Assembly: GCF_009741375.1 (NCBI RefSeq)
Contig: NZ_WOWP01000054.1
Span: forward strand, 120,945-184,944
Reading direction: 5' to 3'
Length of the DNA: 64,000 bases
Source of the DNA: Flavobacterium rakeshii
GTDB taxonomy: Bacteria > Bacteroidota > Bacteroidia > Flavobacteriales > Flavobacteriaceae
The translations under genes and the position numbers were made by a program. The notes under the pieces are model-generated. The model was given only the letters and a program-made list of their open reading frames with translations. It ran no database searches and was not told the DNA's origin. Shown here piece by piece: positions 9,088 to 18,941 of the stretch (within the stretch, counting starts at the first letter, position 1; the number at the start of each line of letters is the position of its first letter).

Positions 9088-9137
9088 TTGTTATCTATAC
9101 ATTAAAAAAAGCCTCTGTTAGTGCAGAGGCTTTTATA
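8862..9137 (+). repeat. direct repeat copy 1: T9SS tail plus 3' UTR and terminator
   Basis: This segment covers the sorting-domain codons, the stop, the following bases (TAATTGTTATCTATACATTA) and the terminator hairpin. It is repeated with few changes at 11241-11518. The encoded 74-residue tails differ at five positions. Confidence 0.85.
9110..9137 (+). terminator. Rho-independent terminator
   Basis: The stem AGCCTCTG / CAGAGGCT with loop TTAGTG is followed by TTTTA, downstream of the first T9SS gene. Confidence 0.8.
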
Positions 9138-9182
9138 TTTAACAAAATTAACCTTATTTTGATTTAAAAAACAACCACACTT

Positions 9183-11465
9183 ATGAAAAAAATATTACTA
9201 TTAGCTTTATGGCCAATCTCTTTATTTTCACAGGCACAATATGACACCTGCGAAAATGCACTAACACTAAACATTAGCAATAATGTAAACTGTACTAATC
9301 CAAACAATTTAGTTTTTTTTGAGGGAAATACGCTTTCTGATGTTCCCGAAAATTGTTTAGAAGTAAACAGTAGTAGCGATATGTGGTTTGAGTTCACACC
9401 TGCAGCAAACCAAACCCAATTAGAACTAAGTATTCCCTGGGCACTAACCGCACCTTTTTCTCTTTACAGAGGAGACTGTAACTCATTAACTCAAATCTGT
9501 CTTGAACAACCACTGCAAGACACAACAATACTAACTAATCTTATTCCCGGAGAAACATACAAAATAAGAACTTATGCTCCGCCTGGCGCAAACTCAGGTT
9601 TTTCAAGTACTATATGTCTCAAACTAAACAGTGGACCTATCATAGTTTCTGACACACAATACACAACTGAAGAGTTAATTACTGATGTTTTTTTCAATTC
9701 AGAATGTGTAACAGTTTCTAATATCACTTCATATACAGGAACAGCAAATAATATAAACGGAATAGGCTATTTTAACAGAAATGCTACCACATTCCCACTT
9801 GACGAAGGCATTGTATTAGCCTCATCTGATTTACAAAATGTACCAGGCCCTAATATTAATTCAGGAGGAACAAGTGATCCTGAAGAATGGCTTGGTGATG
9901 AAGATCTTGAAAATATACTTTCAGAACAGGGAATAACCTTTGTCTCTAAAAACGCAAGCCTTTTAGAGTTTGATTTTGCAGCAATAGCAGACAGAATAGA
10001 TTTCGACATAGTACTTGCTTCAGATGAATATGGCATATATCAATGTTTAAACAATGATGCAATAGCCATTTTACTCACAGATTTGGTGACCAATGAAACT
10101 GTAAATCTTGCCGTAGTACCGGGAACAGAATCAACCCCTATAAGTACATCAACAATAAGAGATAATCAATATGCAAGTAACTGCTCATCTGAAAATGCAG
10201 AATTCTTTGATCAACTAACTCCTCAAGGTTCACCACAATCATTCTTGACACCTACAAATTTTAACGGCTCAACAATACCATTACACATAACCGGCAACAT
10301 TGTACCTGGCCACAACTATCATTTAAAACTTGTTATTTCAGACGGTCAAGATACACAAGTTCCTTCTGCTGTATTTTTAACCAAATCGCAGTTTAACTAT
10401 TCGGCATTAGACGCAGAAAATATAATGATAAGCTCAACAACACAGGAGATTCTGTGTACTGAACAACCTACCATATTAAGTATTAACCTTGAAGGACCTT
10501 ATGACTATCAATGGTATTTAGATGATATGCCAATAGAAAATGCAACCGAACCTACTTATACCGTTACAAGCCCAGGTCAATACTCTCTACTTGTTAACTA
10601 TGAAGGAACTACATGCCACGAGCATATGTTTGAATATTACTATATAAATGAACTTGATTTAAACCCTATTGAAACAGATGACATTATCATATATGAAGAC
10701 AATACTGATGGGTTTGCAAGCTTTGACCTAATAGCTAAAGCAGAACAAGTATTACAGGAGAATAATTATCCCGAATTTGAGTATACAATATATATAAGCA
10801 CCACCACCGAGCTAACTGAAGGAGAAGTTATTTACCCAACTACATCATATACAAACTTAGAAAACCCACAAACCCTGTATGCTATTACTACATTTTCAAC
10901 TACTAATTGCCACGCTGTGAGACCCTTCCAATTACGCGTTATAGATTCTTCGGAAATGGTACCGCAACCAGACGGAGACAGTTCTCAAACTTTTACTGAA
11001 GGTGCAACATTGGCCGATTTAGTAGTTGTGGGTGAAAATATTCAATGGTATGATAGTGATATTATAATACCAGACAATGTGTCAAACACAAACGACATTA
11101 ATACTCCATTACCTATTACAACTCTACTTGTTGACGGGGCTACTTATTATGCATCACAAACAATAAATGGAATAGAAAGCGTTTACAGACTGGCTGTTAC
11201 TGTACATTTTTCACTAGATATTGCCTCTCAAACCTTTATATCCTTAACTTATTACCCTAACCCGGTAAGCAACATACTCACACTAAGCAATGCTAATACT
11301 ATTAGCAACGTGGAGGTATACAATTTACTTGGTCAAAAAGTATTTACTAATAATTTTAGCAATACCGAAATACAAATAGACCTGTCTAACCTTGAAACCG
11401 GAATATACATGGTTAAGGTAAGCTCCCTGGAAACACAAAAAACAATAAGGATACAAAAACAGTAA
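9183..11465 (+). CDS. T9SS surface protein with choice-of-anchor L domain
   Basis: The 760-residue protein has a signal peptide (cleavage near SQAQ, residue ~20). Residues ~20-150 form a beta-sandwich-like region with WFEFTPAANQT. Residues ~170-400 match the choice-of-anchor L domain: GIGYFNRNATTFPLDEGIVLAS, DFDIVLASDEYG and LTDL. An Ig-like segment follows (YDYQWYLDDMPIENATEPTY), then another Ig-like segment with NIQWYDS, and the T9SS type A tail from YYPNPVSN. It should be displayed on the cell surface or released. The last ~145 residues are homologous to the upstream gene, consistent with a tandem paralogue or domain exchange. The adhesive or binding target is unknown. Confidence 0.88.
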   Translation: MKKILLLALWPISLFSQAQYDTCENALTLNISNNVNCTNPNNLVFFEGNTLSDVPENCLEVNSSSDMWFEFTPAANQTQLELSIPWALTAPFSLYRGDCNSLTQICLEQPLQDTTILTNLIPGETYKIRTYAPPGANSGFSSTICLKLNSGPIIVSDTQYTTEELITDVFFNSECVTVSNITSYTGTANNINGIGYFNRNATTFPLDEGIVLASSDLQNVPGPNINSGGTSDPEEWLGDEDLENILSEQGITFVSKNASLLEFDFAAIADRIDFDIVLASDEYGIYQCLNNDAIAILLTDLVTNETVNLAVVPGTESTPISTSTIRDNQYASNCSSENAEFFDQLTPQGSPQSFLTPTNFNGSTIPLHITGNIVPGHNYHLKLVISDGQDTQVPSAVFLTKSQFNYSALDAENIMISSTTQEILCTEQPTILSINLEGPYDYQWYLDDMPIENATEPTYTVTSPGQYSLLVNYEGTTCHEHMFEYYYINELDLNPIETDDIIIYEDNTDGFASFDLIAKAEQVLQENNYPEFEYTIYISTTTELTEGEVIYPTTSYTNLENPQTLYAITTFSTTNCHAVRPFQLRVIDSSEMVPQPDGDSSQTFTEGATLADLVVVGENIQWYDSDIIIPDNVSNTNDINTPLPITTLLVDGATYYASQTINGIESVYRLAVTVHFSLDIASQTFISLTYYPNPVSNILTLSNANTISNVEVYNLLGQKVFTNNFSNTEIQIDLSNLETGIYMVKVSSLETQKTIRIQKQ

Positions 11466-11518
11466 TTGTTATCTATACATTAATAAAAAGGCCTTTGTAA
11501 ACACAGAGGCTTTTTTAT
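11241..11518 (+). repeat. direct repeat copy 2: T9SS tail plus 3' UTR and terminator
   Basis: Second copy of the 8862-9137 segment, ending in the same 3' UTR string and a related terminator. The sequence immediately upstream is homologous only at protein level and clearly more diverged. Confidence 0.85.
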
Positions 11519-11519
11519 T
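11490..11519 (+). terminator. Rho-independent terminator
   Basis: The stem GCCTTTG / CAGAGGC (one G-U pair) is followed by TTTTTTATTT, downstream of the anchor-L gene. Confidence 0.8.
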
Positions 11520-11574
11520 TTATAATTCGTAGCTTTTTTCTGTATATTGCGCATCCAACCAAACAACTCAAATT

Positions 11575-12024
11575 ATGAAAAAAGCGCTTTCGCTGATACT
11601 TTTCAGCTTTATGGCCGTTGCATTAACCTCATGCACCGGAGAAGACGATACCCCATCACAAGGAGGGTCGGTTAAGTTTAAACTAGACGGAACACAAAAA
11701 GAACATGTTATTTGTATTGTACTTGAAACAGAAGTACAGCCAGATGAATACGTCCTTACACTTACTTCATCTAACACCGAAGAGACAGGAGTATTTCGTT
11801 ATGAAATAGCACCGGGTGTTACAGGAAATGTAACTCCTGACTTTATTGCCTACCAGCTTTCAAACAAAATGATGGTGGCTAATGAGGGAGAATATCAAAC
11901 CAACGTATCTGTTAACAGTGAAGGTCATCTTAAAGGAACTTTCTCTGGCACCTTTAGAAGCAACCTTGCCAATGATGATGAGTTTATCACCATTACCGAC
12001 GGTACTTTTGATGTGTACTATTAA
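11575..12024 (+). CDS. small lipoprotein of unknown function
   Basis: The 149-residue product has a lipobox in LTSC (Cys near residue 20) after a hydrophobic core, followed by the acidic stretch TGEDDTP, typical of lipoproteins exported to the flavobacterial surface. The mature part is beta-rich, with VKFKLDGTQKE and the ending LKGTFSGTF, then ITDGTFDVYY, a pattern seen in many uncharacterised Bacteroidota lipoproteins. The gene is monocistronic, converging on the 2-oxoglutarate dehydrogenase genes across a shared terminator. Confidence 0.75.
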   Translation: MKKALSLILFSFMAVALTSCTGEDDTPSQGGSVKFKLDGTQKEHVICIVLETEVQPDEYVLTLTSSNTEETGVFRYEIAPGVTGNVTPDFIAYQLSNKMMVANEGEYQTNVSVNSEGHLKGTFSGTFRSNLANDDEFITITDGTFDVYY

Positions 12025-12039
12025 TATTTAATAAAACAT

Positions 12040-12075
12040 AAAAAAAGCCCCTGCAATGCAGGGGCTTTTTTTATT
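12040..12075. terminator. bidirectional terminator between convergent genes
   Basis: The stem AGCCCCTGC / GCAGGGGCT with a 3-base loop is flanked by A-runs on the left and T-runs on the right. It can serve both the lipoprotein gene and odhB. Confidence 0.88.
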
Positions 12076-12091
12076 GTATACTGACTTGTTA

Positions 12092-13318
12092 TTATAGTTC
12101 TAACGCTTTTCTTGCATTACCATCCATAAGCAGCTCTACCGGATTCTCTAATCCTTCTTTAACTGCTACAAGGAAACCTACAGACTCACGTCCGTCAATA
12201 ATTCTGTGGTCATAAGAAAGTGCTACGTACATCATTGGGTGAATCTCAACTTTACCGTCTACAGCAATAGGACGCTCAATAATGTTGTGCATACCAAGAA
12301 TACCTGACTGTGGAGGGTTAATAATTGGAGTAGACAACATACTACCAAATACACCACCGTTAGTAATAGTGAATGTACCACCTGTCATATCGTCTACAGT
12401 GATTTGTCCGTCACGTGCACGAAGCGCAAGACGCTTAATCTCTGCCTCAATACCACGGAAAGTTAATGCCTCAGCATTTCTTACCACTGGTACCATAAGA
12501 CCTTTAGGACCTGATACTGCAATAGAAACGTCTACAAAGTCATAAGACACTTTGTAATCACCATCCATCATAGAGTTTACATCAGGATATAACTGTAATG
12601 CTCTAACAACCGCTTTAGTAAAGAATGACATAAAACCAAGGCTTACACCAGCGTGTTTCGCTTTAAACTCATCTTTAAACTCAGCACGTACTTTGTTTAT
12701 AGGCGTCATGTTCACCTCATTGAACGTAGTAAGCATAGCTGTTTCGTTTTTAGCCGAAACAAGACGCTCTGCCACTTTTCTTCTAAGCATAGAAAGCTTA
12801 GTACGCTCACTGGCACGGTTACCACCTGTAGGAGTACCCATAGAAGCTTTTGCATTTACAGCATCATCTTTAGTTACTCTACCGCCTTTACCTGTACCTG
12901 TTACAGTAGCAGGATCAATGTTTTTCTCGTCTAATATTTTTCTTGCCGCCGGAGAAGGTGTTCCTGTAGCATATGTTTTCTCTGCAGGAGCTTCTTTCTT
13001 AGGCTCTTCTTTTTTCTCTTCGGCCTTTGGAGCCTCTTCTTTTTTCTCCTCTTTAGCAGGAGCAGATCCTTCCGGTTTTGCCGCACCAGTATCTATAAGG
13101 CAAACAACCTGGCCTACAGCTACTGCATCTCCTTCTTCAGCTTTTAGGGTAATGATACCGCTAGCCTCAGCAGGAAGTTCTAGTGTTGCTTTATCTGAAT
13201 CAACTTCGGCAATTGCCTGGTCTTTTTCTACATAATCCCCGTCACTTACCAGCCATGTTGCAATCTCAACTTCTGTTATTGATTCCCCCGGCGAAGGAAC
13301 TTTCATTTCTAAAATCAT
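12092..13318 (-). CDS. sucB: 2-oxoglutarate dehydrogenase E2 (dihydrolipoyl succinyltransferase)
   Basis: The 408-residue protein transfers the succinyl group from E1 to CoA. Residues 1-77 are a lipoyl domain with the lipoylated Lys in DSDKATLE (about residue 43). A Lys/Glu/Ala/Pro linker follows (about 85-118). The peripheral-subunit-binding domain lies at about 120-158 ([27 protein letters not shown]). The acyltransferase domain runs to the end, with the catalytic [11 protein letters not shown] near residue 375. It lies 56 bases downstream of the E1 gene and is co-transcribed with it. The E3 subunit gene is not in the window. Also called odhB. Confidence 0.96.
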   Translation of the reverse strand: MILEMKVPSPGESITEVEIATWLVSDGDYVEKDQAIAEVDSDKATLELPAEASGIITLKAEEGDAVAVGQVVCLIDTGAAKPEGSAPAKEEKKEEAPKAEEKKEEPKKEAPAEKTYATGTPSPAARKILDEKNIDPATVTGTGKGGRVTKDDAVNAKASMGTPTGGNRASERTKLSMLRRKVAERLVSAKNETAMLTTFNEVNMTPINKVRAEFKDEFKAKHAGVSLGFMSFFTKAVVRALQLYPDVNSMMDGDYKVSYDFVDVSIAVSGPKGLMVPVVRNAEALTFRGIEAEIKRLALRARDGQITVDDMTGGTFTITNGGVFGSMLSTPIINPPQSGILGMHNIIERPIAVDGKVEIHPMMYVALSYDHRIIDGRESVGFLVAVKEGLENPVELLMDGNARKALEL

Positions 13319-13374
13319 GTCAGTATAATTTTATTTGCGTTGTTGTTAATCTATTGAAAATCAAAAATACGATA

Positions 13375-16152
13375 TTAATTAAATAAATCTTTATCAAAAA
13401 CCATTGCTATAGCAGCAGCATGACGTTTTTTAGCACGTGTATAACTACCTGCTGCAGGAGCACTGTAGGCTTTTAATGATGCCACCCTGAACTTAACCTC
13501 AGTAAAGTTCATTAACATGTAGCTGTAAGCACCCATGTTTCTTGGCTCTTCCTGCGCCCACACATAATCGTCGGCGTTAGAATATTTGGCAATCACCTCT
13601 TTTAACTGCTCTACCGGTAACGGGAACAGCTGCTCCAGCCTTACAAAAGCCACATCGTCACGACCCAGGTTTTCTCTTTCGGCTACAAGATCGTAGTAGA
13701 ACTTACCGGTACAGAATACCAGTGTTTTTACTTTTTTAGCATCTGCTGCCGGATCGTCAAGCACCTCGTGGAATGTACCTTCTGCCAGTCCCTCTACTGT
13801 AGAAACCGCTGCTGGGTGACGTAGTAAGCTCTTAGGTGTAAACACAATAAGCGGCTTTCTGAACGTGGTTTTCATCTGCCTTCTTAATAAATGGAAGAAG
13901 TTAGCAGGTGTAGTACAGTCGGCTATATACATATTGTGGTTAGCACAAAGCTGCAGGTAACGTTCCATACGCGCAGAAGAGTGTTCTGCACCCTGACCTT
14001 CATAACCGTGTGGCAGTAGCATTACAAGACCGTTTTGGTTATTCCATTTATCTTCGGCAGCCGAGATGTACTGGTCAATCATAATTTGGGCACCGTTTGA
14101 GAAATCACCAAACTGTGCTTCCCAAATAGTAAGTGTTCTTGGACTTGCCAGTGCATAACCGTAATCAAAACCTACAACACCATACTCTGAAAGTAGTGAA
14201 TTGTAAACCTGGAAATTACCGTTTTGCTCTTTAAGCCTGTTAAGTAGTACTACCTCTTCTTCAGAGTCTTCTACTTTAACAACAGCATGACGGTGAGAGA
14301 ATGTACCCCTCTCCACATCCTGACCGGATAAACGAACATTGTACCCTTCTGTAAGAAGTGATCCGTAAGCTAAAAGCTCACCCATTGCCCAGTCCAGCTT
14401 ATCGTTTTCGAAGTACATTGCCTTACGGTCGTTGATAAGCTTTTGTATCTTATTAATGAATTTTTTGTCTGTAGGAAGTTGCGTGATAACCTCAGCAATT
14501 TCGTCCAGCATCTCTTTAGAGAATGCCGTGTTTACTTTTTGAAGCATTTGCTCTTCTGTAGCCTGAGAGAACCCTTCCCACTCGTTTTGCATAAACGGAG
14601 TGATAATGGTAAGGTCTTTTTTCCTTGAAGCTTCAAGGTTTTCCTCAAGCACAGCTTTGTACTGCTGCTCCAGCTCTTTCACAAAACCTTCCTGAATTAC
14701 ACCACTACTTAAAAGCTCGGCAGCATAAATATCTCTTGGGTTTTTGTGCTTAGCGATTATTTTATAAAGTTTTGGCTGCGTGAAACGAGGCTCATCACCT
14801 TCGTTGTGTCCGTACTTTCTGTAACCTAAAAGGTCAATGAATACGTCACCGCCAAATTTCATTCTGTAGTCAAGCGCAAACAACATAGCGTGTACCACCG
14901 CCTCTACATCATCGGCATTTACGTGAAGTACCGGAGAAAGGGTAACCTTAGCGATATCTGTACAGTAAGTAGATGTACGTGCATCAAGGTAGTTAGTGGT
15001 AAAACCAACCTGGTTGTTTACAACAAGGTGAATAGTACCCCCGGTTTTGTAACCGTCAAGACCAGCCATTTGTACAATCTCATACACTATACCCTGACCT
15101 GCAACCGCAGCATCACCGTGTAATGCAATAGGAAGTACTTTAGAATTGTCTTCAGGGTAATACTTATCCTGTTTTGCTCTTGCAATACCTTCAATCACCG
15201 CACCTACAGTTTCAAGGTGGGACGGGTTTGGTGCAAGGTTAATGTTTATGTTTTTACCTGTTCTTGTTTTCTTGTCGGCAGTAAGACCAAGGTGGTATTT
15301 TACGTCACCGTCAAACAGGGCATCATCGTCATAATCCTTTCCGTCAAACTCACTAAAGATATCTGAAGTCGACTTACCAAAAATATTAGCAAGTACGTTT
15401 AGACGTCCCCTGTGTGCCATACCCATTACAAACTGCTCTACACCTTTTTCGGCAGCAGCCTCAACAAGAGCGTCAAGTGCCGGGATAAGAGCCTCTGCAC
15501 CTTCAAGCGAGAAACGTTTTTGCCCCACATACTTAGTATGAAGGAAGTTCTCGAAAGCAACAGCTTCGTTAAGTTTTAAAAGGATGTGTTTTTTAGCCTC
15601 ATCAGAGAAAGCCGGTAAATTTTCATTTACACCAAGCCTGTCCTGTATCCACTTTCTAACCTCAGGGTTACGAATGTACATGTACTCAACACCAATGTGC
15701 TGGCAATATACTTTTGTTAAGTGGTCGATGATTTGCCTAAGTGTAGATGGCTGTAAATTGATTTCTTTTGCTGCATCAAAAACAGTATCTAAATCGGCGT
15801 TGGAAAGTCCGAAGTTCTCAAGCTCTAAGGTTGGGGAGTACGTCCTTCTGTCCCTAACCGGATTGGTTTTGGTAAAAAGGTGTCCTCTTGTCCTGTAGCC
15901 TTCAATAAGGTTAAGCACCTTGAACTCTTTTTGTATCTTTTCAGGAACCCCCGAAAAGTCTGGCGCTGCTGCACCGTTTTGTTGTGGAGTGGCTTCAAAT
16001 AAGCCTGACCCGTAATCCGAAGCTGCAAAGTCAAATCCCTGGAAAAAACTTCTCCAGCTAGGCTCTACACTGTCAGGATTTTCTATATATTGTTCATACA
16101 AATCTGCAAAAAAAGCAGTATGTGCTGCGTTTAAAAAGGAAAACCTGTCCAT
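13375..16152 (-). CDS. sucA: 2-oxoglutarate dehydrogenase E1 component
   Basis: The 925-residue thiamine-diphosphate enzyme decarboxylates 2-oxoglutarate in the TCA cycle. The N-terminus (FLNAAHTAFFADLYEQY, then PSWRSFFQGF) is the conserved E1o start that contacts E2. MAHRGRLNVLANIFGK lies near residue 243 and GDAAVAGQGIVYE near residue 346, which is the ThDP/Mg site. ISGQDVERGTFSHRHAVV-like sequence and LPHGYEGQGAEHSS are the C-terminal signatures. Length fits the family (900-940). It is the first gene of sucAB, with a minus-strand -7 element TACTTTTG at 16192-16199. Confidence 0.97.
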   Translation of the reverse strand: MDRFSFLNAAHTAFFADLYEQYIENPDSVEPSWRSFFQGFDFAASDYGSGLFEATPQQNGAAAPDFSGVPEKIQKEFKVLNLIEGYRTRGHLFTKTNPVRDRRTYSPTLELENFGLSNADLDTVFDAAKEINLQPSTLRQIIDHLTKVYCQHIGVEYMYIRNPEVRKWIQDRLGVNENLPAFSDEAKKHILLKLNEAVAFENFLHTKYVGQKRFSLEGAEALIPALDALVEAAAEKGVEQFVMGMAHRGRLNVLANIFGKSTSDIFSEFDGKDYDDDALFDGDVKYHLGLTADKKTRTGKNININLAPNPSHLETVGAVIEGIARAKQDKYYPEDNSKVLPIALHGDAAVAGQGIVYEIVQMAGLDGYKTGGTIHLVVNNQVGFTTNYLDARTSTYCTDIAKVTLSPVLHVNADDVEAVVHAMLFALDYRMKFGGDVFIDLLGYRKYGHNEGDEPRFTQPKLYKIIAKHKNPRDIYAAELLSSGVIQEGFVKELEQQYKAVLEENLEASRKKDLTIITPFMQNEWEGFSQATEEQMLQKVNTAFSKEMLDEIAEVITQLPTDKKFINKIQKLINDRKAMYFENDKLDWAMGELLAYGSLLTEGYNVRLSGQDVERGTFSHRHAVVKVEDSEEEVVLLNRLKEQNGNFQVYNSLLSEYGVVGFDYGYALASPRTLTIWEAQFGDFSNGAQIMIDQYISAAEDKWNNQNGLVMLLPHGYEGQGAEHSSARMERYLQLCANHNMYIADCTTPANFFHLLRRQMKTTFRKPLIVFTPKSLLRHPAAVSTVEGLAEGTFHEVLDDPAADAKKVKTLVFCTGKFYYDLVAERENLGRDDVAFVRLEQLFPLPVEQLKEVIAKYSNADDYVWAQEEPRNMGAYSYMLMNFTEVKFRVASLKAYSAPAAGSYTRAKKRHAAAIAMVFDKDLFN

Positions 16153-16191
16153 ACTAATGTCTTTATGACCTTTGTTTTAAAAAATTTTATG

Positions 16192-16199
16192 CAAAAGTA
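16192..16199 (-). promoter_or_regulatory. -7 promoter element of sucAB
   Basis: TACTTTTG on the minus strand, 40 bases before the sucA ATG, matches TAnnTTTG. The -33 box is unclear. Confidence 0.5.
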
Positions 16200-16267
16200 C
16201 AATATTTGTAATAATCTTTCAGCGTTTTTTATATATTTATATTCATAAACCTACAACCTTTACCAAC

Positions 16268-16807
16268 ATGAAATCAGGCTTTTTGAGTTTTTTAACAAAA
16301 ACGGGCATCGCAATGGCTTTTTGCCTTACATGCATAAGCGCCAAAGCCCAAAATAATAGTGATTTTTGGAGCAGGGTACGTTTTGGCGGTGCTATTGGTG
16401 CTTCCTTCGGAAATAACTATACCGATGTTACTCTTGCACCGGGTGCATTATATGAAGTTAACGAGTATTATGGCGTTGGTTTATCCCTACAGGGAACCTA
16501 TGTACAACAAAAGGATTTTTATGAATCGTGGATGTATGGAGGATCAATAATAAACGTTTTTAACCCTATCCCGCAAATACAAATTTCTGCCGAACTGGAA
16601 CAACTAAGGGTAAACCTTGATTTTGACGAGAGATATACCGATTTTTACGGTAATCAGGACAGGGATTTTTGGAATACCGCACTGTTTTTAGGAGCAGGTT
16701 ACCGTGCTCAAAATGTAACCTTTGGCATTCGCTACAATGTACTGTTTAACGACAACGACTATGTTTACAGTGAAGCATGGATGCCTTTTATAAGGGTTTA
16801 TTTTTAA
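16268..16807 (+). CDS. outer-membrane beta-barrel-like protein, function unknown
   Basis: The 179-residue protein has a signal peptide (cleavage near AKAQ, about residue 27). The mature protein consists of alternating polar and aromatic strands: RFGGAIGASFG, YYGVGLSLQGTYVQ, FLGAGYRAQNVTFGIRYNVLF. It ends with an aromatic residue, WMPFIRVYF, the typical last strand of a small barrel. It is divergent from sucA and monocistronic. No ligand or enzymatic role can be inferred, and the neighbourhood with sucAB does not by itself imply a metabolic role. Confidence 0.78.
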   Translation: MKSGFLSFLTKTGIAMAFCLTCISAKAQNNSDFWSRVRFGGAIGASFGNNYTDVTLAPGALYEVNEYYGVGLSLQGTYVQQKDFYESWMYGGSIINVFNPIPQIQISAELEQLRVNLDFDERYTDFYGNQDRDFWNTALFLGAGYRAQNVTFGIRYNVLFNDNDYVYSEAWMPFIRVYF

Positions 16808-16889
16808 TAACCCCTTATTATGCAGGCATGATTATGCAAATACAATTTAAATAGTTTTATTTGCAACCGAAAACCAACAAAACCACACC

Positions 16890-17492
16890 ATGATAATATT
16901 CGGGTCTGTCCGCAAGGAAATCGGGCGGGGAAAAATAAGAACAACCTGCATTAACTGCCAGGAGCCAAATACAATTAATATGTTCATAGTACAACGCTAT
17001 GCACATATATACTATATTCCGTTTTTCCCTACAGAGAAAAAAGCCTTTTCAGAATGCTCGGGTTGCAACCATTTTTTACATGAAATACAATTCTCCGAAA
17101 AATACAAAAACGGCCTTAAAGAGATAAAGTCTCAAATTAAAACTCCGCTATGGATGTATACAGGTCTTGGCATTATTGCTTTGATTATTATAGCCGTTTT
17201 CATTTCCGGTAAACAAAACGATTCAGAAAACGCCGAGCTTTTATTATCCCCACAAAAAGGAGATATTTATGAGATTAAACTTCCTGACAACCAGTACACC
17301 ATTTACAAAGTAGACAAAGTAGAAGGCAACACTGTGTATTTTTTTGAAAATGAATACATGACCGACAGGTTAAACGGCGTTGAAGAACTTTCACAAAAAC
17401 CATTTACCACAGAAAGTTATCCGGTTATGAAAACCGACCTTAAAGTGATGCTGGAGAATGGTGAAATTATAGATATAGAAAGACCGGAATAA
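16890..17492 (+). CDS. zinc-ribbon single-pass membrane protein
   Basis: The 200-residue protein opens with a treble-clef or zinc-ribbon-like module: CINC at residues 20-23 and CSGC at 56-59, with the hydrophobic segment IYYIPFFPTEK between them, as in zinc-ribbon_15-type proteins. A single membrane helix spans about residues 88-107 (LGIIALIIIAVFI). The C-terminal ~90 residues form a small beta-rich domain (GDIYEIKLPDNQYTIYKVDKV). The zinc module should be cytoplasmic or juxtamembrane. Function unknown. The gene stands alone and converges on the gene at 17602. Confidence 0.75.
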   Translation: MIIFGSVRKEIGRGKIRTTCINCQEPNTINMFIVQRYAHIYYIPFFPTEKKAFSECSGCNHFLHEIQFSEKYKNGLKEIKSQIKTPLWMYTGLGIIALIIIAVFISGKQNDSENAELLLSPQKGDIYEIKLPDNQYTIYKVDKVEGNTVYFFENEYMTDRLNGVEELSQKPFTTESYPVMKTDLKVMLENGEIIDIERPE

Positions 17493-17601
17493 AGCTCCCA
17501 AAAAACAGCGCAAAGGGCGAAGAAAATAATCTACAAAGACTTAATTTACGAAATGAAAAAAATAGACACTATCAGTTTTATACAGGAAACCAACGATTAC
17601 C

Positions 17602-17952
17602 TTAAAACCTGTTTCTAAACCATACCTTTTGCCATTCCCTTTTAAGTATCAGGAATGCTACCTGTTCGGCCAGTTCGTTTAGATCGCCACCATTAAGGCT
17701 TTTTATTTCTTTTTCAGGAACATCTATTATATAAAGCAGGTTAAGGTATTCGCCAAATTTATACTGAATAAGCTTATACACCTTTTCATGTAACTCCATT
17801 TTAATGTTTATAGGAGTAATGGCTACATCAAAATCTACCGGTTCGTTTGCCAGTGCAAAGTCCTTATTAATCTGCTCAACCAGTTTAACATAAAGTGATT
17901 CTTTCTGTGCTTCAGAAAGTAGTAAATCAGTATTGACAGGGGCTATGTACAT
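17602..17952 (-). CDS. small conserved protein linked to polyprenyl synthase
   Basis: The 116-residue soluble protein has no signal peptide or known motif. It contains AITPINIKMELHEKVYKLIQYKF and ends EWQKVWFRNRF. Its start codon overlaps the stop region of the polyprenyl diphosphate synthase gene by one base, so translation is coupled. The pairing suggests a role connected to isoprenoid synthesis or simple operon packing; there is no direct evidence for either. Confidence 0.72.
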   Translation of the reverse strand: MYIAPVNTDLLLSEAQKESLYVKLVEQINKDFALANEPVDFDVAITPINIKMELHEKVYKLIQYKFGEYLNLLYIIDVPEKEIKSLNGGDLNELAEQVAFLILKREWQKVWFRNRF

Positions 17953-18926
17953 TATACCTTACGTTGCATTAAATTTTCACCAAAAGCCCTAAGCATGGCT
18001 TTTTTACTATCATCAATATCCAGTTTTTCCAGCATATCAAATGCTTTAAGCGTATACTCCTCTATAGCTTTTTTGGTTTGGGCATCAGCTCCGCTTGTGG
18101 TAAAAATATTCTTTACTATCTCTACCTTTTCATCACTGTTTTCCGGCTGCAGGCAAAACAACTCTTTAAGCTGCTCTTTACCAGCATCGTCACCGTGGTG
18201 CAACGCCATTAAATAAAGGTACGTTTTTTTGTTTTCAATAATATCTCCGCCTACCTGCTTACCAAAAGTTTCGGGGTCACCAAAAGCATCCAGATAATCG
18301 TCCTGTAACTGGAAGGCAATACCCAGATTTCGGCCAAAGTCATAAATCAAATCGGCATTTTCCTGAGAGGTGTTTGCCACTATAGCACCCATTTTCATGG
18401 CTGCACCTACTAACACAGCTGTTTTGTATTCAATCATTTTAAGATATTCGGGAACAGTTACATCATTCCTTTCCTCAAAATCAACATCCCACTGCTGCCC
18501 TTCACACACCTCAAGCGCTGTTTTACTAAATAGCTTTGCCAAATCACGGAAAGTTTCCGGCTCGTAAGCCTCAAAATAACGGTATGCCATTATAAGCATG
18601 GCATCGCCAGAAAGGATAGCGGTGTTGGTGTTCCATTTTTCATGCACGGTTTCCTTACCTCTTCTTAGTGGGGCATCGTCCATAATATCGTCATGTACCA
18701 GCGAGAAATTATGAAAAATCTCAACTGCTACTGCTGCTGGCAGGGCTTCTTTGCAGTCGGCATTAAAAATTTCGGCAGCCATTAAGGTAAGCACCGGGCG
18801 CATTCTTTTACCTCCTAATGATAAAATGTAAGCTGCGGGCTCATATAAATTAACCGGATCTTTAACTACTGAAAGTGCATTGAAATAATCTGAAATTACC
18901 TGCTGATAGTGCGATATAGCTTGCAT
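17952..18926 (-). CDS. polyprenyl diphosphate synthase (trans-isoprenyl synthase)
   Basis: The 324-residue enzyme condenses isopentenyl diphosphate with an allylic diphosphate. GGKRMRPVL (about 38-46) binds the diphosphate. The first aspartate-rich motif is DDIMDD (79-84), followed by the RR of LRRG, and the second is LQDDYLDAFGD near residue 210. The short spacing DDxxD in the first motif fits all-trans medium or long-chain synthases, but chain length cannot be read with certainty; geranylgeranyl or longer products for menaquinone side chains are plausible. The gene is divergent from the first tetR. Its promoter, with TTG and TACTTTAG, is at 18942-18972. Confidence 0.92.
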   Translation of the reverse strand: MQAISHYQQVISDYFNALSVVKDPVNLYEPAAYILSLGGKRMRPVLTLMAAEIFNADCKEALPAAVAVEIFHNFSLVHDDIMDDAPLRRGKETVHEKWNTNTAILSGDAMLIMAYRYFEAYEPETFRDLAKLFSKTALEVCEGQQWDVDFEERNDVTVPEYLKMIEYKTAVLVGAAMKMGAIVANTSQENADLIYDFGRNLGIAFQLQDDYLDAFGDPETFGKQVGGDIIENKKTYLYLMALHHGDDAGKEQLKELFCLQPENSDEKVEIVKNIFTTSGADAQTKKAIEEYTLKAFDMLEKLDIDDSKKAMLRAFGENLMQRKV

Positions 18927-18941
18927 GAAATATTTTTTTTG

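Noticed and set aside
12653..13235. Long frames opposite sucB, including a Ser/Ala-rich 180-codon frame
   Set aside because: They are antisense shadows of the lipoyl-linker and catalytic regions, which are clearly coding on the minus strand.
17553..17618. 21-codon frame starting MKKIDTISF between convergent genes
   Set aside because: Too short, overlaps the end of the minus-strand gene, and has no promoter or known peptide similarity.
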